9,885 nucleotides of DNA from Clostridia bacterium (GTDB taxonomy: Bacteria; Bacillota_A; Clostridia; Oscillospirales; CAG-272), in contig JAFQVU010000208.1 in assembly GCA_017407885.1 (NCBI GenBank), forward strand, positions 1 through 9,885, given 5' to 3'. Below, piece by piece: positions 1 to 7,094 of the stretch. Both the position numbers and the translations under genes were made by a program. Numbering within the stretch: the first letter of the stretch is position 1; each line of letters starts with the position of its first letter. The notes under the pieces are model-generated. The model was not told the origin of the DNA. It saw nothing but the letters and a program-made list of their open reading frames with translations, and searched no databases.

Positions 1-1
1 A

Positions 2-1030
2 AATATGATGTGGGCTATGCTTCTTAATCTTGGATCTAACATGTGGAGCAAGAAGGGCGAAAAGAAGCGTTATACTCAAGATACTTTGCCATACCATGAA
101 ACCATGCATTGCGATAAGGCAATCTGGAGAGAAATAACCGATTTCATGGCGGAATCTGGATTTAACACAGTAGTAATCAATATCGGAGAAGGCGTTAAAC
201 TTGATTCGCACCCCGAAATTTCAGTACCGGGGGCATGGAGCAAAGATGAATTAAAGGCAGAACTCAGTCGTCTTCGTAATATGGGAATTACTCCTATTCC
301 AAAATTTAATTTTTCCTGCGCTCATAACGCTTGGATGAAGGATTACGGATTTGCGGTAAACACCCCAGAATATCATAAGTTTTGCAGAGACATCATTGAA
401 GAAACCATAGAAATTTTTGATACTCCCAAATTCTTTCATCTGGGACTCAATGATGAAAACGGTTCAAATCAAGAATACTTCCCTGTTACAATCGTACGCA
501 GTCCCAAAGTAATGATTGAGGATGCCAACGTACTTTTCAAGGCATGTCTTGAAAATGGCGTGCGTCCCTGGATATGGGTAGATCCAACCGTCATAGAATC
601 CTTTGGCGGAAAGGAATCATTCCTCGAGAACGTTCCTAAAAGTGTATTGCTATCTAATTTATACATGGGAAATATTGCCCCGGATTTCCCGGATATCGAA
701 AAGAAAGACCAACAATCAAGCCTTATTCATATGTCCCCAAGTGCACTGTTCAGAAATCCCGAAAAAACACTTCTTCATAATATGTTAGATGAACAAGGAT
801 ACGAACATATACCTGCCGGATCATCGCATCTTATTCGTCCGAACATGCTCCAAACGATGTCATACTGTGACAAAACTATCAAGAATAAAGATAAACTTCT
901 CGGGTATATTACAGTTCCTATGCTTTTGACCGATTCTGCCAGCATATACGGCCTTAAAGCCGACGCCACACTCTTTAAAGCAGGAAAAGATTACATCGCG
1001 GGAACAGGAAGAATGCTTTATTTTATATAA
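2..1030 (+). CDS. GH20-like TIM-barrel protein, paralog 1 (5' end probably outside window)
   Basis: Protein of at least 341 residues counted from the ATG at position 5; the frame is open to the window edge. The downstream paralog carries eight residues before the matching MMW, so the true start may lie upstream. It resembles the (beta/alpha)8 catalytic domain of family 20 glycoside hydrolases: a segment ending PKFNFSCAH (residues 99-107) matches the strand that carries the conserved His in GH20, and FHLGLND (144-150) sits where GH20 has HxGGDE. The usual Asp-Glu pair is Asn149-Asp150 here. Trp residues at 219, 250 and 292 of the neighbour are Leu, Gln and Met here. No signal peptide or membrane segment is visible in the part present, so it is probably cytoplasmic. 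Substrate is unknown. It may be a degenerate or sugar-binding relative of its neighbour. The family assignment rests on motif resemblance only. Confidence 0.75.
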   Translation, partial: NMMWAMLLNLGSNMWSKKGEKKRYTQDTLPYHETMHCDKAIWREITDFMAESGFNTVVINIGEGVKLDSHPEISVPGAWSKDELKAELSRLRNMGITPIPKFNFSCAHNAWMKDYGFAVNTPEYHKFCRDIIEETIEIFDTPKFFHLGLNDENGSNQEYFPVTIVRSPKVMIEDANVLFKACLENGVRPWIWVDPTVIESFGGKESFLENVPKSVLLSNLYMGNIAPDFPDIEKKDQQSSLIHMSPSALFRNPEKTLLHNMLDEQGYEHIPAGSSHLIRPNMLQTMSYCDKTIKNKDKLLGYITVPMLLTDSASIYGLKADATLFKAGKDYIAGTGRMLYFI

Positions 1031-1073
1031 CATTTTTTATTGTAATAAAAAACTGTGAAAGGTATACATAAAT

Positions 1074-2042
1074 ATGGAAAAAGCAACTAACACGGGCATG
1101 ATGTGGACTATGCTGCTTCATCTTGGATCCAATATGTGGAGTAAGCCCGGGTGTGAGAATTATAACGAAAAATTAGTTTGTGAAAAAGAATGCTGGGATA
1201 AAATAACAAGTTTTTTACCTGCGTGCGGACTCAACACGCTTCTGATTGATATCGGTGAGGGTATAAAATTTGATTCTCATCCTGAGCTTGCTGTTGAAGG
1301 CTCGTGGACAAAGGATGAGGTTAAACGTGAGTTATCGCGTCTGCGCGAAATGGGCATAACACCCTTACCTAAATTTAATTTCTCATCTGGGCACAGCGGA
1401 TGGGCTAAACAGTACGCGAATATGATCGGCTCACCCGTATATTCGAAGCTCTGCCGCGATTTGATTGAGGAAACGATCGATCTCTTTGACAAGCCGGAAT
1501 TTTTCCATTTGGGAATGGAGGAAGAAACTGCAGAAGATCAAGCAAACTTCCCTATTGCGGCTGTTCGCAGTCCATACAAACTTATGGAAGATGCTCACGA
1601 TTTATTTGATACTTGCAGAAAAAACGGTGTGCGTCCTTGGATGTGGGCTGATCCACATCTTGTAGAAACCTTCGGCGGTGATAAAGAATTTACAAACAAT
1701 GTACCAAAGGACGTTTTGCTCTCTAATTGGTATTACGGATTCGTTTCACCCGACTACAAAAACTCCGAGGCACTTTTCTCCCATTCCGGCAGAATTGAAG
1801 TTTACAACAAGTTAGACGAATGGGGATATGAGCAGATTCCCGCATGCTCCGCGCTTATCGATCCGCGAAATATGGATCAGACAATGCGCTACTGCAAAGA
1901 CACATTCAAACATCCCGAAAATCTTCGCGGATTCATCTCGGCACCTTGGTGCTTTACTTTAGAAGAATTTTTCTATAGTCTTTGCCACGAGGCTTGGTCA
2001 TTTGGGTTGGCTAAGAAAACTGTTTTTCCCGAATGTAAATAA
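1074..2042 (+). CDS. GH20-like TIM-barrel protein, paralog 2
   Basis: Protein of 322 residues starting at ATG 1074, with GAAAGG at 1057-1062 as ribosome binding site (11-nt spacing). It is collinear with the preceding gene and shares roughly half its residues by eye, so the pair is a tandem duplication. GH20-like features in order: IGEGIKFDSHPEL (60-72), PKFNFSSGHSGW (99-110) with the barrel His107, FHLGMEEE (144-151) at the position of the GH20 catalytic pair (here Glu149-Glu150), RPWMWADP (187-194), SNWYYG (217-222) and APWCFT (290-295). The last three supply aromatic residues typical of a sugar-binding cleft. No signal peptide is visible, so an intracellular sugar or glycoconjugate substrate is more likely than an extracellular polymer. 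It is probably in one transcript with paralog 1 (43-bp gap) and ends at the hairpin at 2062-2108. The exact reaction cannot be read from the sequence. Confidence 0.8.
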   Translation: MEKATNTGMMWTMLLHLGSNMWSKPGCENYNEKLVCEKECWDKITSFLPACGLNTLLIDIGEGIKFDSHPELAVEGSWTKDEVKRELSRLREMGITPLPKFNFSSGHSGWAKQYANMIGSPVYSKLCRDLIEETIDLFDKPEFFHLGMEEETAEDQANFPIAAVRSPYKLMEDAHDLFDTCRKNGVRPWMWADPHLVETFGGDKEFTNNVPKDVLLSNWYYGFVSPDYKNSEALFSHSGRIEVYNKLDEWGYEQIPACSALIDPRNMDQTMRYCKDTFKHPENLRGFISAPWCFTLEEFFYSLCHEAWSFGLAKKTVFPECK

Positions 2043-2061
2043 AGTATATTGACCGCAAATA

Positions 2062-2108
2062 AAATCCCCTTTAAAACGGTAAATTACCTTTTAAAGGGGA
2101 TTTATTTT
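2062..2108. terminator. Strong, probably bidirectional intrinsic terminator
   Basis: The arms 2062-2076 and 2089-2103 form a perfect 15-bp stem (AAATCCCCTTTAAAA and its complement). A small extra GGT/ACC helix sits inside the loop. The + strand continues as a T-rich tail (TTTATTTT, 2101-2108), and an A-rich stretch on the left gives a T-rich tail on the other strand. It starts 19 bp after the stop of the second GH20-like gene and directly abuts the stop codon of the minus-strand open frame at 2108, so it can end transcripts from both sides. Confidence 0.9.
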
Positions 2109-2308
2109 CAAGAATATTGATCAGCAAATTCCTTATACGCCGATATGAAGCTCTTTTTTAGGCTTTCCGCATACTTCCAAACATGATTTCCCCCCCGCAT
2201 CTCATAAGCTTCATCTTTAAGAATCACGTTACAATTCACGTGGCACCACCCGAGTACAGAAAAACCAACGCGCAGAAATAACTGCGCGTTGGTTTTTATT
2301 TGATTATG
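2108..2308 (-). pseudogene. Coding-like open frame, possible 3' remnant of a gene
   Basis: A minus-strand frame of 66 sense codons is open from just after a TAA at 2309-2311 to a TGA at 2108-2110. The inferred peptide has a mixed, protein-like composition (for example GWCHVNCNVILKDEAYEMRG followed by GNHVWKYAESLKKSF and a C-terminal EFADQYS). No ATG stands at a sensible start. The best internal candidate is a GTG at about 2236-2238 with GGGTGG six bases upstream, giving about 43 residues. The frame also runs through the terminator hairpin at 2260-2297, which argues against an intact gene upstream of that point. I do not recognise the family. It is most likely the tail of a decayed gene that once ended at the shared terminator at 2062-2108; a small real protein or chance remain possible. 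Confidence 0.35.
2260..2297 (-). terminator. Intrinsic terminator downstream of nadE
   Basis: A perfect 16-bp stem (2260-2275 with 2282-2297; core CCAACGCGCAG) has a 6-nt loop AAATAA. On the minus strand the stem ends in TTTTT followed by CTGT. It lies 23 bp past the nadE stop codon, so it should end the long minus-strand transcript. The + strand also has a T-run (TTTTTATTTG), so it could work in both directions. Confidence 0.9.
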
Positions 2309-2320
2309 TTAAATTCTGAT

Positions 2321-4240
2321 TTACCATTCACTCCAAAGCGTACTTACAATATCGCTCGGCATGCAAAGCTCGCCTCTTGGTGAAACACACACCGAACCGA
2401 CTTTCGGTCCGTCCGGCAAGCAGGAGCGTTTAAATTGCTGACTGAAAAATCTGCGCATAAACACCGCAAGCCATTTATTGATTATCGAAGAATCATAAAG
2501 ATCAGCAAATGCGGCGTTTGCCATGCGTTCGATTTTGTCCGGGGCAAATCCGTAGCGCAAAAACCAATACATATAAAAATCATGCAGATCATACGGTCCT
2601 ACGACATCCTCTGTTTTTTGAATAATATCCCCTCTTTCGTCCGCGGGCAAAAGTTCGGGACTTACCGGCGTATCAAGGATATCATAAAGCACCGCCGCAA
2701 GCTTATTATCACCGCATGAATCGGCATAATATCTGACAATATGGCGTATCAGCGTTTTTGGAACAGAAGAATTAACAGCATACATAGACATGTGGTCTCC
2801 GTTGTACGTTGCCCATCCGAGGGCAAGCTCCGATAGGTCGCCCGTGCCGATTACCATTCCGCCCTGGGCATTCGCTATATCCATTATAACCTGCGTGCGC
2901 TCACGCGCCTGCGCATTCTCATAAACCACGTCATGCACGCTTTCATCATGACCAATATCGGCAAAATGCTGGGTAACCGACGCTTTTATATCGATACACC
3001 TGAAGCTGACTCCGAGTGCTTCACATAAAAGCTCCGCATTACTGCGAGTGCGGGCAGTTGTGCCGAAACATGGCATTGTAACGGCTATAATATCGGTGCG
3101 CGGACGCTTTAAAATATCCATCGCACGCACTGAAGCAAGAAGTGCAAGACAAGAATCAAGCCCTCCCGAAATACCTATAACCATACTTTTTGCATGAGTA
3201 TGCTCAAGACGCTTACACAGCCCGCGCGATTGTATATTCAGTATACTCTCGCAGCGTGCGGCACACGCATCCGCCATATCCGGTATAAACGGATATTTTG
3301 CAATCTCGCGTGTAAGAATATTATCACAAAGCGGCATATCGAAGGAAAGACTGTAGTAATTCTCTGCTGTCACTTCTATCGGAGTAAACAAAGAATTCTT
3401 CATTCGCTCCCCAGACAGCATTTGAACATCGACATCGGATACAGTCAAAGTACATGTGTCTCTGTCCAAGAACGGCTTCGACTCGGCAAGCATTCTTCCC
3501 TTTTCAAAAATCAATCTGTGTCCGCCAAAAACAAAATCGGTGGTAGACTCTCCGTATCCCGCATCTGCATAGATATATGCGCTTATGGTACGCATAGATT
3601 GAGCCGATAAAAGTGTACGGCGAAGCTCGGTTTTGCCAACTGTTTCGCTCGTCGCCCCAAGCGTGCATATTATGGTCGCACCTGCACGAGCATGAGAACT
3701 TGATATAGGGTCGATTTGCGACAGTCCGCTTGCAAATTCACAGGCAAAATTAAACTCATGCAGAAATTCACAGTAAAACAGCATATCTGCGCCAAAGGGA
3801 TAGAATATCCCACCGATATCGACCGTTCCGCACTTATCCGGCGCCGGCGTGAACACCCGTGTCTCGCAGAAATCACCGCGTACCAATAGATGTTTTTTAG
3901 GTGATATACCGAGGATTTCTCCGCCGTATATCGCAACGGCGCAGTTATACACCTTACCCTCTCGTCTTATCGGTGCGCCTATGAATATTACTGTATCAAG
4001 ACCTGCGGTTTCCTGCGCAATCGAAAGTACAGCTTCCTCTGCCCCGTCAAGAAGTGTTTTGTGCAGAAACATATCGCCGCATGAAGCTCCGGTAACACAT
4101 AATTCGGGGAATACGATCAACTTTACGCCAAGTTCATTTGCTTCAATGCAAGTGTTTATTATCTCGATTGCATTGGTATTTGTGTCTGCCACTCTGACTC
4201 TCGGCGATGCGGCAGCGACCTGTATAAATCCATGAGTCAT
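2321..4240 (-). CDS. nadE: Glutamine-dependent NAD+ synthetase with altered glutaminase site
   Basis: NadE makes NAD+ from nicotinate adenine dinucleotide, ATP and an amide nitrogen in the cytoplasm. The ATG at 4240 (639 residues) is chosen because MTHGFIQVAAASPRVRV matches the family N-terminus. The frame stays open to an ATG at 4309, but that start falls inside a hairpin; an ATG at 4252 is also possible. The N-terminal nitrilase-type glutaminase domain covers about residues 1-270, and the synthetase domain about 320-639. The synthetase looks complete: SGGLDS ATP-pyrophosphatase loop at 358-363, the ENAQARERTQ segment, GTGDLSELALGW and NGDHMSMYAVN. In the glutaminase domain Glu46 (FPELCVTG) and Lys115 (SPKKHLL) are present, but the nucleophile Cys is Ala170 (CEFASGL where the family has EICEDLW-like sequence). 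Against the Mycobacterium tuberculosis triad Glu52/Lys121/Cys176, all three positions are offset by exactly six. I infer an ammonia-dependent enzyme. It is the last gene of the minus-strand series. Confidence 0.95.
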   Translation of the reverse strand: MTHGFIQVAAASPRVRVADTNTNAIEIINTCIEANELGVKLIVFPELCVTGASCGDMFLHKTLLDGAEEAVLSIAQETAGLDTVIFIGAPIRREGKVYNCAVAIYGGEILGISPKKHLLVRGDFCETRVFTPAPDKCGTVDIGGIFYPFGADMLFYCEFLHEFNFACEFASGLSQIDPISSSHARAGATIICTLGATSETVGKTELRRTLLSAQSMRTISAYIYADAGYGESTTDFVFGGHRLIFEKGRMLAESKPFLDRDTCTLTVSDVDVQMLSGERMKNSLFTPIEVTAENYYSLSFDMPLCDNILTREIAKYPFIPDMADACAARCESILNIQSRGLCKRLEHTHAKSMVIGISGGLDSCLALLASVRAMDILKRPRTDIIAVTMPCFGTTARTRSNAELLCEALGVSFRCIDIKASVTQHFADIGHDESVHDVVYENAQARERTQVIMDIANAQGGMVIGTGDLSELALGWATYNGDHMSMYAVNSSVPKTLIRHIVRYYADSCGDNKLAAVLYDILDTPVSPELLPADERGDIIQKTEDVVGPYDLHDFYMYWFLRYGFAPDKIERMANAAFADLYDSSIINKWLAVFMRRFFSQQFKRSCLPDGPKVGSVCVSPRGELCMPSDIVSTLWSEW

Positions 4241-4252
4241 TTTAATTACCAT

Positions 4253-4277
4253 GTCTTTGCAAAGCAAAGACTTCCTT
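4253..4277 (-). promoter_or_regulatory. Perfect dyad between the Shine-Dalgarno sequence and nadE start
   Basis: In the nadE leader, minus strand, an AAGGAAG Shine-Dalgarno-like sequence (4277-4271) is followed by a perfect 8-bp hairpin (GTCTTTGC, loop TTT, GCAAAGAC; 4271-4253), an ATG at 4252, and the preferred ATG at 4240. Read linearly, the Shine-Dalgarno is about 30 nt from the preferred start, too far. If the hairpin forms, it is brought to about 12 nt. The dyad could also be a repressor operator. No better ribosome binding site is visible nearer the start. The structure is seen; the role is inference. Confidence 0.4.
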
Positions 4278-4293
4278 ATAAAGTTATAATAGC

Positions 4294-4319
4294 AGAGCCG
4301 CGGAAGCATCCGCGGCTCT
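4294..4319 (-). terminator. GC-rich hairpin between mltG and nadE, weak terminator or attenuator
   Basis: A perfect 10-bp stem (AGAGCCGCGG at 4294-4303 with its complement at 4310-4319) has a 6-nt loop. It starts 9 bp after the mltG stop. On the minus strand it is followed by GCTATTATAAC, which is only partly U-rich, so termination is probably incomplete and some readthrough into nadE is expected. It could also protect the mltG 3' end. Confidence 0.55.
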
Positions 4320-4327
4320 CTAATTTA

Positions 4328-6127
4328 TCAGTTACCGCGAGCGGTATTGATATTTTTTATATGATCCGCCTCGGTGGTTGCAAAAAGCATACGTCCGACA
4401 GAATCGGATACAAAATAGAAGTAGTTGCTCTCATTTGGATAGAGCGCGTATTTTATCGAGTTAAGACCTGGATTGCATATCGGTCCGGGCGGCAATCCCT
4501 TGTTTGTATAGGTGTTGTAAGGCGTCTCGTACTTTGTATCGTCACCGGACATATTATCGGGACGTCCGCCGAGATCGTGATGCATTGCATACATGATAGT
4601 AGCATCCGAGTTGAGATACGGGAACGATGCCGAATATTTCAGTCGGTTATGGAATACAGACGAAACATATCCAAGCTCATCCGCAAATCGAGTCTCCGAT
4701 TCCACCATCGATGCAAGAATTATCGCCTGGTCCACGGTCATATTGAGGTCAATACAGCGATTATAATACTCTTCAACAAATTTGCGATTGAAATTATCAA
4801 GCAGTTTTGTCAATACCGCAACCTCACTTGAATCCTGATAGAAATTGTACGTATCAGGGAACAAATAGCCTTCAAGGCGGTATATTCTGTCTGCTCTAAC
4901 TTCAAGTCCTTCAAGGAATGGGTAGTCAAAATCGTAATTCTGTATCGCATCAACGAATCCATCACGAGTACCTATACCGTTATCGACAAATTTATCAATA
5001 ATCTCATCAACCGTGTATCCCTCGGGTATTGTTATACGGACTTCCGTTCGCCTCGTACTCTCTTTAAAGGATGCGCGAAGATAGTCATAGTTCAGAGAAG
5101 TTGAAACCTCATAAGTTCCGGGAATGAATTCCGCGCCCGAATCCTTGAGCTTACTCCAGAAATTGAAAGCCCACTTGTATTTAATGGCACCTGAATCATA
5201 GAGCGCATCCGAAACATCCTCGATTGATGCGTATTCCGGAATCGTTACAGTTACCATTTTCTCATCGACCACAAACTTGAAAACATCGTTGCCGGTATTT
5301 ATAATGAATACCGATATACCCACAGCAACTGCTATTACCGCAACAATATATATCATCGCTTTGACAAGGCTCATCACAGCACTTGTGGCAGAATCAACAA
5401 ATGCGCTGTCGCGTTTTGACAGATATGCTTTTCGCGCCCACGTACGCTCGTCTATCTCGAAATCATCGTTTTCTGTACGTTTCTGGGGCTGAGGCTTAGC
5501 AGCCGGAAGATTTGACTTCGATACTCCGGTACGACCGCTTGATACAACGGAATTAGAAGGGACCAGACCGCTTGTGTTTGCCGTCCTCTGCGGCGGAATG
5601 TTCACCGGACGCTGTGCCTGAGCATTGTTCTGGACAGACTTCGGCTGAGCAGGTGACTGCGGCACACGTGTCTGCGGAGTTACCGGTCTCTGCTGCAGCG
5701 GCTGACTTTGCTGTACACTCGGACGCTGCTGCAAAGGACGCTGCGCGGATGGCTGTACAGGCTTTTGCTGCTGAGGTGGTACTTGCGGTTTTACAGCCGA
5801 TGTTCCCTGCGCTCTTTGAGTTGGCTGCGCTGGCTGTGTCGTCTGCTGTTGACGAAGCATTTGCTGCCGCTTCTGCGCCTGCTGCATGGGTGTAAGCGTC
5901 TGTGACTGCGTGGGTTTCTGCTTTTGCACGCTCTCATGCGGACGCTGCGGCGTTTGAGACTTCAGTGGGCGAATAACCGCACCGCCCTGCAGTTTAGCCG
6001 TATTCTGCATATCGTCTGACGGCTTTGGCTGTGCAGACGAAGATACCTGCTGGCGGCGAAAAACTATCGTCTCATCGCCAAGACCGCCGCTTTGAGCGTT
6101 TATACGTTTATCTTTGTTTTCTTCCAT
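4328..6127 (-). CDS. mltG: Endolytic murein transglycosylase MltG (YceG-like) with long Q/P-rich cytoplasmic tail
   Basis: MltG is a single-pass membrane enzyme that cleaves nascent glycan strands and so sets their length in peptidoglycan synthesis. The 599-residue protein starts at ATG 6127, with AAAGGA at 6143-6138 (10-nt spacing). Residues 1-250 are hydrophilic and predicted cytoplasmic; about 60-185 are very rich in Gln and Pro, with PLQQRP twice (131-136, 143-148). A transmembrane helix spans about 255-277. The extracytoplasmic part has a LysM-like segment (about 290-360), EGYLFPDTYNF (419-429), the catalytic segment ASMVESET with probable catalytic Glu476, VFHNRLK (491-497), LNSDATIMYAM and GLPPGPICNPG (544-554). 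Family members often have much shorter N-termini, so the tail is notable; it may bind cytoplasmic or division partners (inference). It has its own probable promoter upstream and ends in front of the hairpin at 4294-4319. Confidence 0.95.
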   Translation of the reverse strand: MEENKDKRINAQSGGLGDETIVFRRQQVSSSAQPKPSDDMQNTAKLQGGAVIRPLKSQTPQRPHESVQKQKPTQSQTLTPMQQAQKRQQMLRQQQTTQPAQPTQRAQGTSAVKPQVPPQQQKPVQPSAQRPLQQRPSVQQSQPLQQRPVTPQTRVPQSPAQPKSVQNNAQAQRPVNIPPQRTANTSGLVPSNSVVSSGRTGVSKSNLPAAKPQPQKRTENDDFEIDERTWARKAYLSKRDSAFVDSATSAVMSLVKAMIYIVAVIAVAVGISVFIINTGNDVFKFVVDEKMVTVTIPEYASIEDVSDALYDSGAIKYKWAFNFWSKLKDSGAEFIPGTYEVSTSLNYDYLRASFKESTRRTEVRITIPEGYTVDEIIDKFVDNGIGTRDGFVDAIQNYDFDYPFLEGLEVRADRIYRLEGYLFPDTYNFYQDSSEVAVLTKLLDNFNRKFVEEYYNRCIDLNMTVDQAIILASMVESETRFADELGYVSSVFHNRLKYSASFPYLNSDATIMYAMHHDLGGRPDNMSGDDTKYETPYNTYTNKGLPPGPICNPGLNSIKYALYPNESNYFYFVSDSVGRMLFATTEADHIKNINTARGN

Positions 6128-6164
6128 ATTATGAAATTCCTTTCAAGGAAATCGTGTGTACTAT

Positions 6165-6194
6165 ATTATAACATGCCGAACTGTATTGCGGCAA
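6165..6194 (-). promoter_or_regulatory. Probable sigma-A-type extended -10 promoter for mltG
   Basis: On the minus strand, TTGCCG (6194-6189, four of six matches to TTGACA) is followed after 18 bp by TGTTATAAT (6173-6165), a perfect TATAAT with the extended TGn element. It ends 37 bp upstream of the mltG ATG and overlaps the stop codon of the CPBP gene, so mltG can be transcribed apart from the upstream genes. Confidence 0.65.
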
Positions 6195-7077
6195 CCACAA
6201 AAACGAGTATCGCCACCAAAAACGGCGGTGCGAGAAGCGCTTCGGAGAATTTCTTCAAACTGAATTTTGGGCAAGCCTCGGCATATTCTGCCTTTTTGCC
6301 TGCGAGTGCGTACCCATAATAAATACGCTCACACTCACCAAGCAGTATAAGAAGACATATGAGAAACAGGCTTGCAAGCGCAAATACAAGAAATCCGGTA
6401 CTCTGCGGTTTGGTGATAACAGTATGTACCGTATCAGCCGCGGCAAGATTGAAGAGGCTGTATATAAAGTGACAAAACATTGAAGCAAATACCGAGCGAG
6501 TCATGTACATTACAAGTGCAAACATAATTCCGGCGAAAAAGTATACCGGAAACGCCGCAAAGTTAATGCCGAACATACCGTATAGTGCCGCCGAAGCTAT
6601 AACCGCAGTCACAACGCCGCTTGATTCATATTCAGCGCAAAGTATCGAACGGAACAATATCTCCTCACAGATAGACGGTACTACTGCGAAAGTAATAAGC
6701 ATATACAATACGCCGGGGTCTGTTCCATTGAGATAATAGGAATAAACAGAATAGTCAGCGCCGGATACACCCATATGATAAAGAGCAAGTTTCAGGAGCG
6801 TGTCACCTAAAATAAGGGTAACCGATGCAAGCAAAGTAACAAGCAGTTTTTCGATACCGAAAGGCGCAAAACGGAGTTTTTTCACAAACCCCTCGCCCTT
6901 CAGTTTGGTATAAAAAGCACTTGGAACCAAAAGGATAATAAGCTGCAGTACAATCACCGCAAGGCATATGTTCTCCTGATATGCGAGTGCTTCAAGATCG
7001 ATATACCGAGACGCGGCAAGCATCAGTATAACAAGTATTGATAACAGCGGCGCCATAAAGGTAGATTTTAATTTCAT
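6166..7077 (-). CDS. CPBP/CAAX-type intramembrane protease-like protein, probably non-canonical
   Basis: Integral membrane protein of 303 residues with about eight hydrophobic segments (roughly 10-25, 38-55, 77-97, 122-136, 155-170, 175-192, 228-247, 283-300). It belongs by motif to the CPBP family (Rce1/Abi-type glutamate intramembrane proteases). Motif 1 is clear: CEEILFR with Glu138, Glu139 and Arg143. Motif 2, normally FxxxH, reads YGMFG at 166-170, so the His is Gly170. Motif 3, normally HxxxN, reads HFIYS (203-207): the His is kept but Ser replaces Asn. Loss of the motif-2 His suggests it is inactive as a protease or uses a different site. The start has GGAG six bases upstream, and the gene follows the cyclo-ligase stop by 17 bp, so they are co-transcribed. 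Substrate or partner is unknown; bacterial relatives act in membrane protein processing or bacteriocin immunity. Confidence 0.85.
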   Translation of the reverse strand: MKLKSTFMAPLLSILVILMLAASRYIDLEALAYQENICLAVIVLQLIILLVPSAFYTKLKGEGFVKKLRFAPFGIEKLLVTLLASVTLILGDTLLKLALYHMGVSGADYSVYSYYLNGTDPGVLYMLITFAVVPSICEEILFRSILCAEYESSGVVTAVIASAALYGMFGINFAAFPVYFFAGIMFALVMYMTRSVFASMFCHFIYSLFNLAAADTVHTVITKPQSTGFLVFALASLFLICLLILLGECERIYYGYALAGKKAEYAEACPKFSLKKFSEALLAPPFLVAILVFVVAAIQFGML

Positions 7078-7094
7078 TGTTATCTCCGAAATTA

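Noticed and set aside
1033..1052. Perfect AT-only inverted repeat (TTTTTTATT / AATAAAAAA) between the two GH20-like genes
   Set aside because: It has no G-C pairs, so it would not form a stable terminator stem; probably chance in an AT-rich spacer.
2239..2251. Minus-strand GGGTGGTGCCACG resembling the T-box riboswitch motif GGGTGGNACC
   Set aside because: The near-invariant A of the motif is G, no stem I/specifier region or competing terminator fits, and no tRNA-synthetase or amino acid gene follows.
3194..4235. Long + strand open frames (138 and 128 codons) opposite nadE
   Set aside because: They lie fully antisense to a clearly conserved enzyme, have no recognisable domain, and show no convincing ribosome binding site.
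4232..4831. 199-codon + strand open frame opposite the end of mltG and the nadE leader
   Set aside because: Most of it is antisense to the conserved MltG catalytic domain, and its start falls in the nadE start region.
5572..5905. Overlapping + strand open frames with Ala- or Leu-rich products opposite mltG
   Set aside because: These are antisense shadows of the Gln/Pro-rich repeats of mltG; composition is explained by reverse reading of CAG/CCG-type codons.
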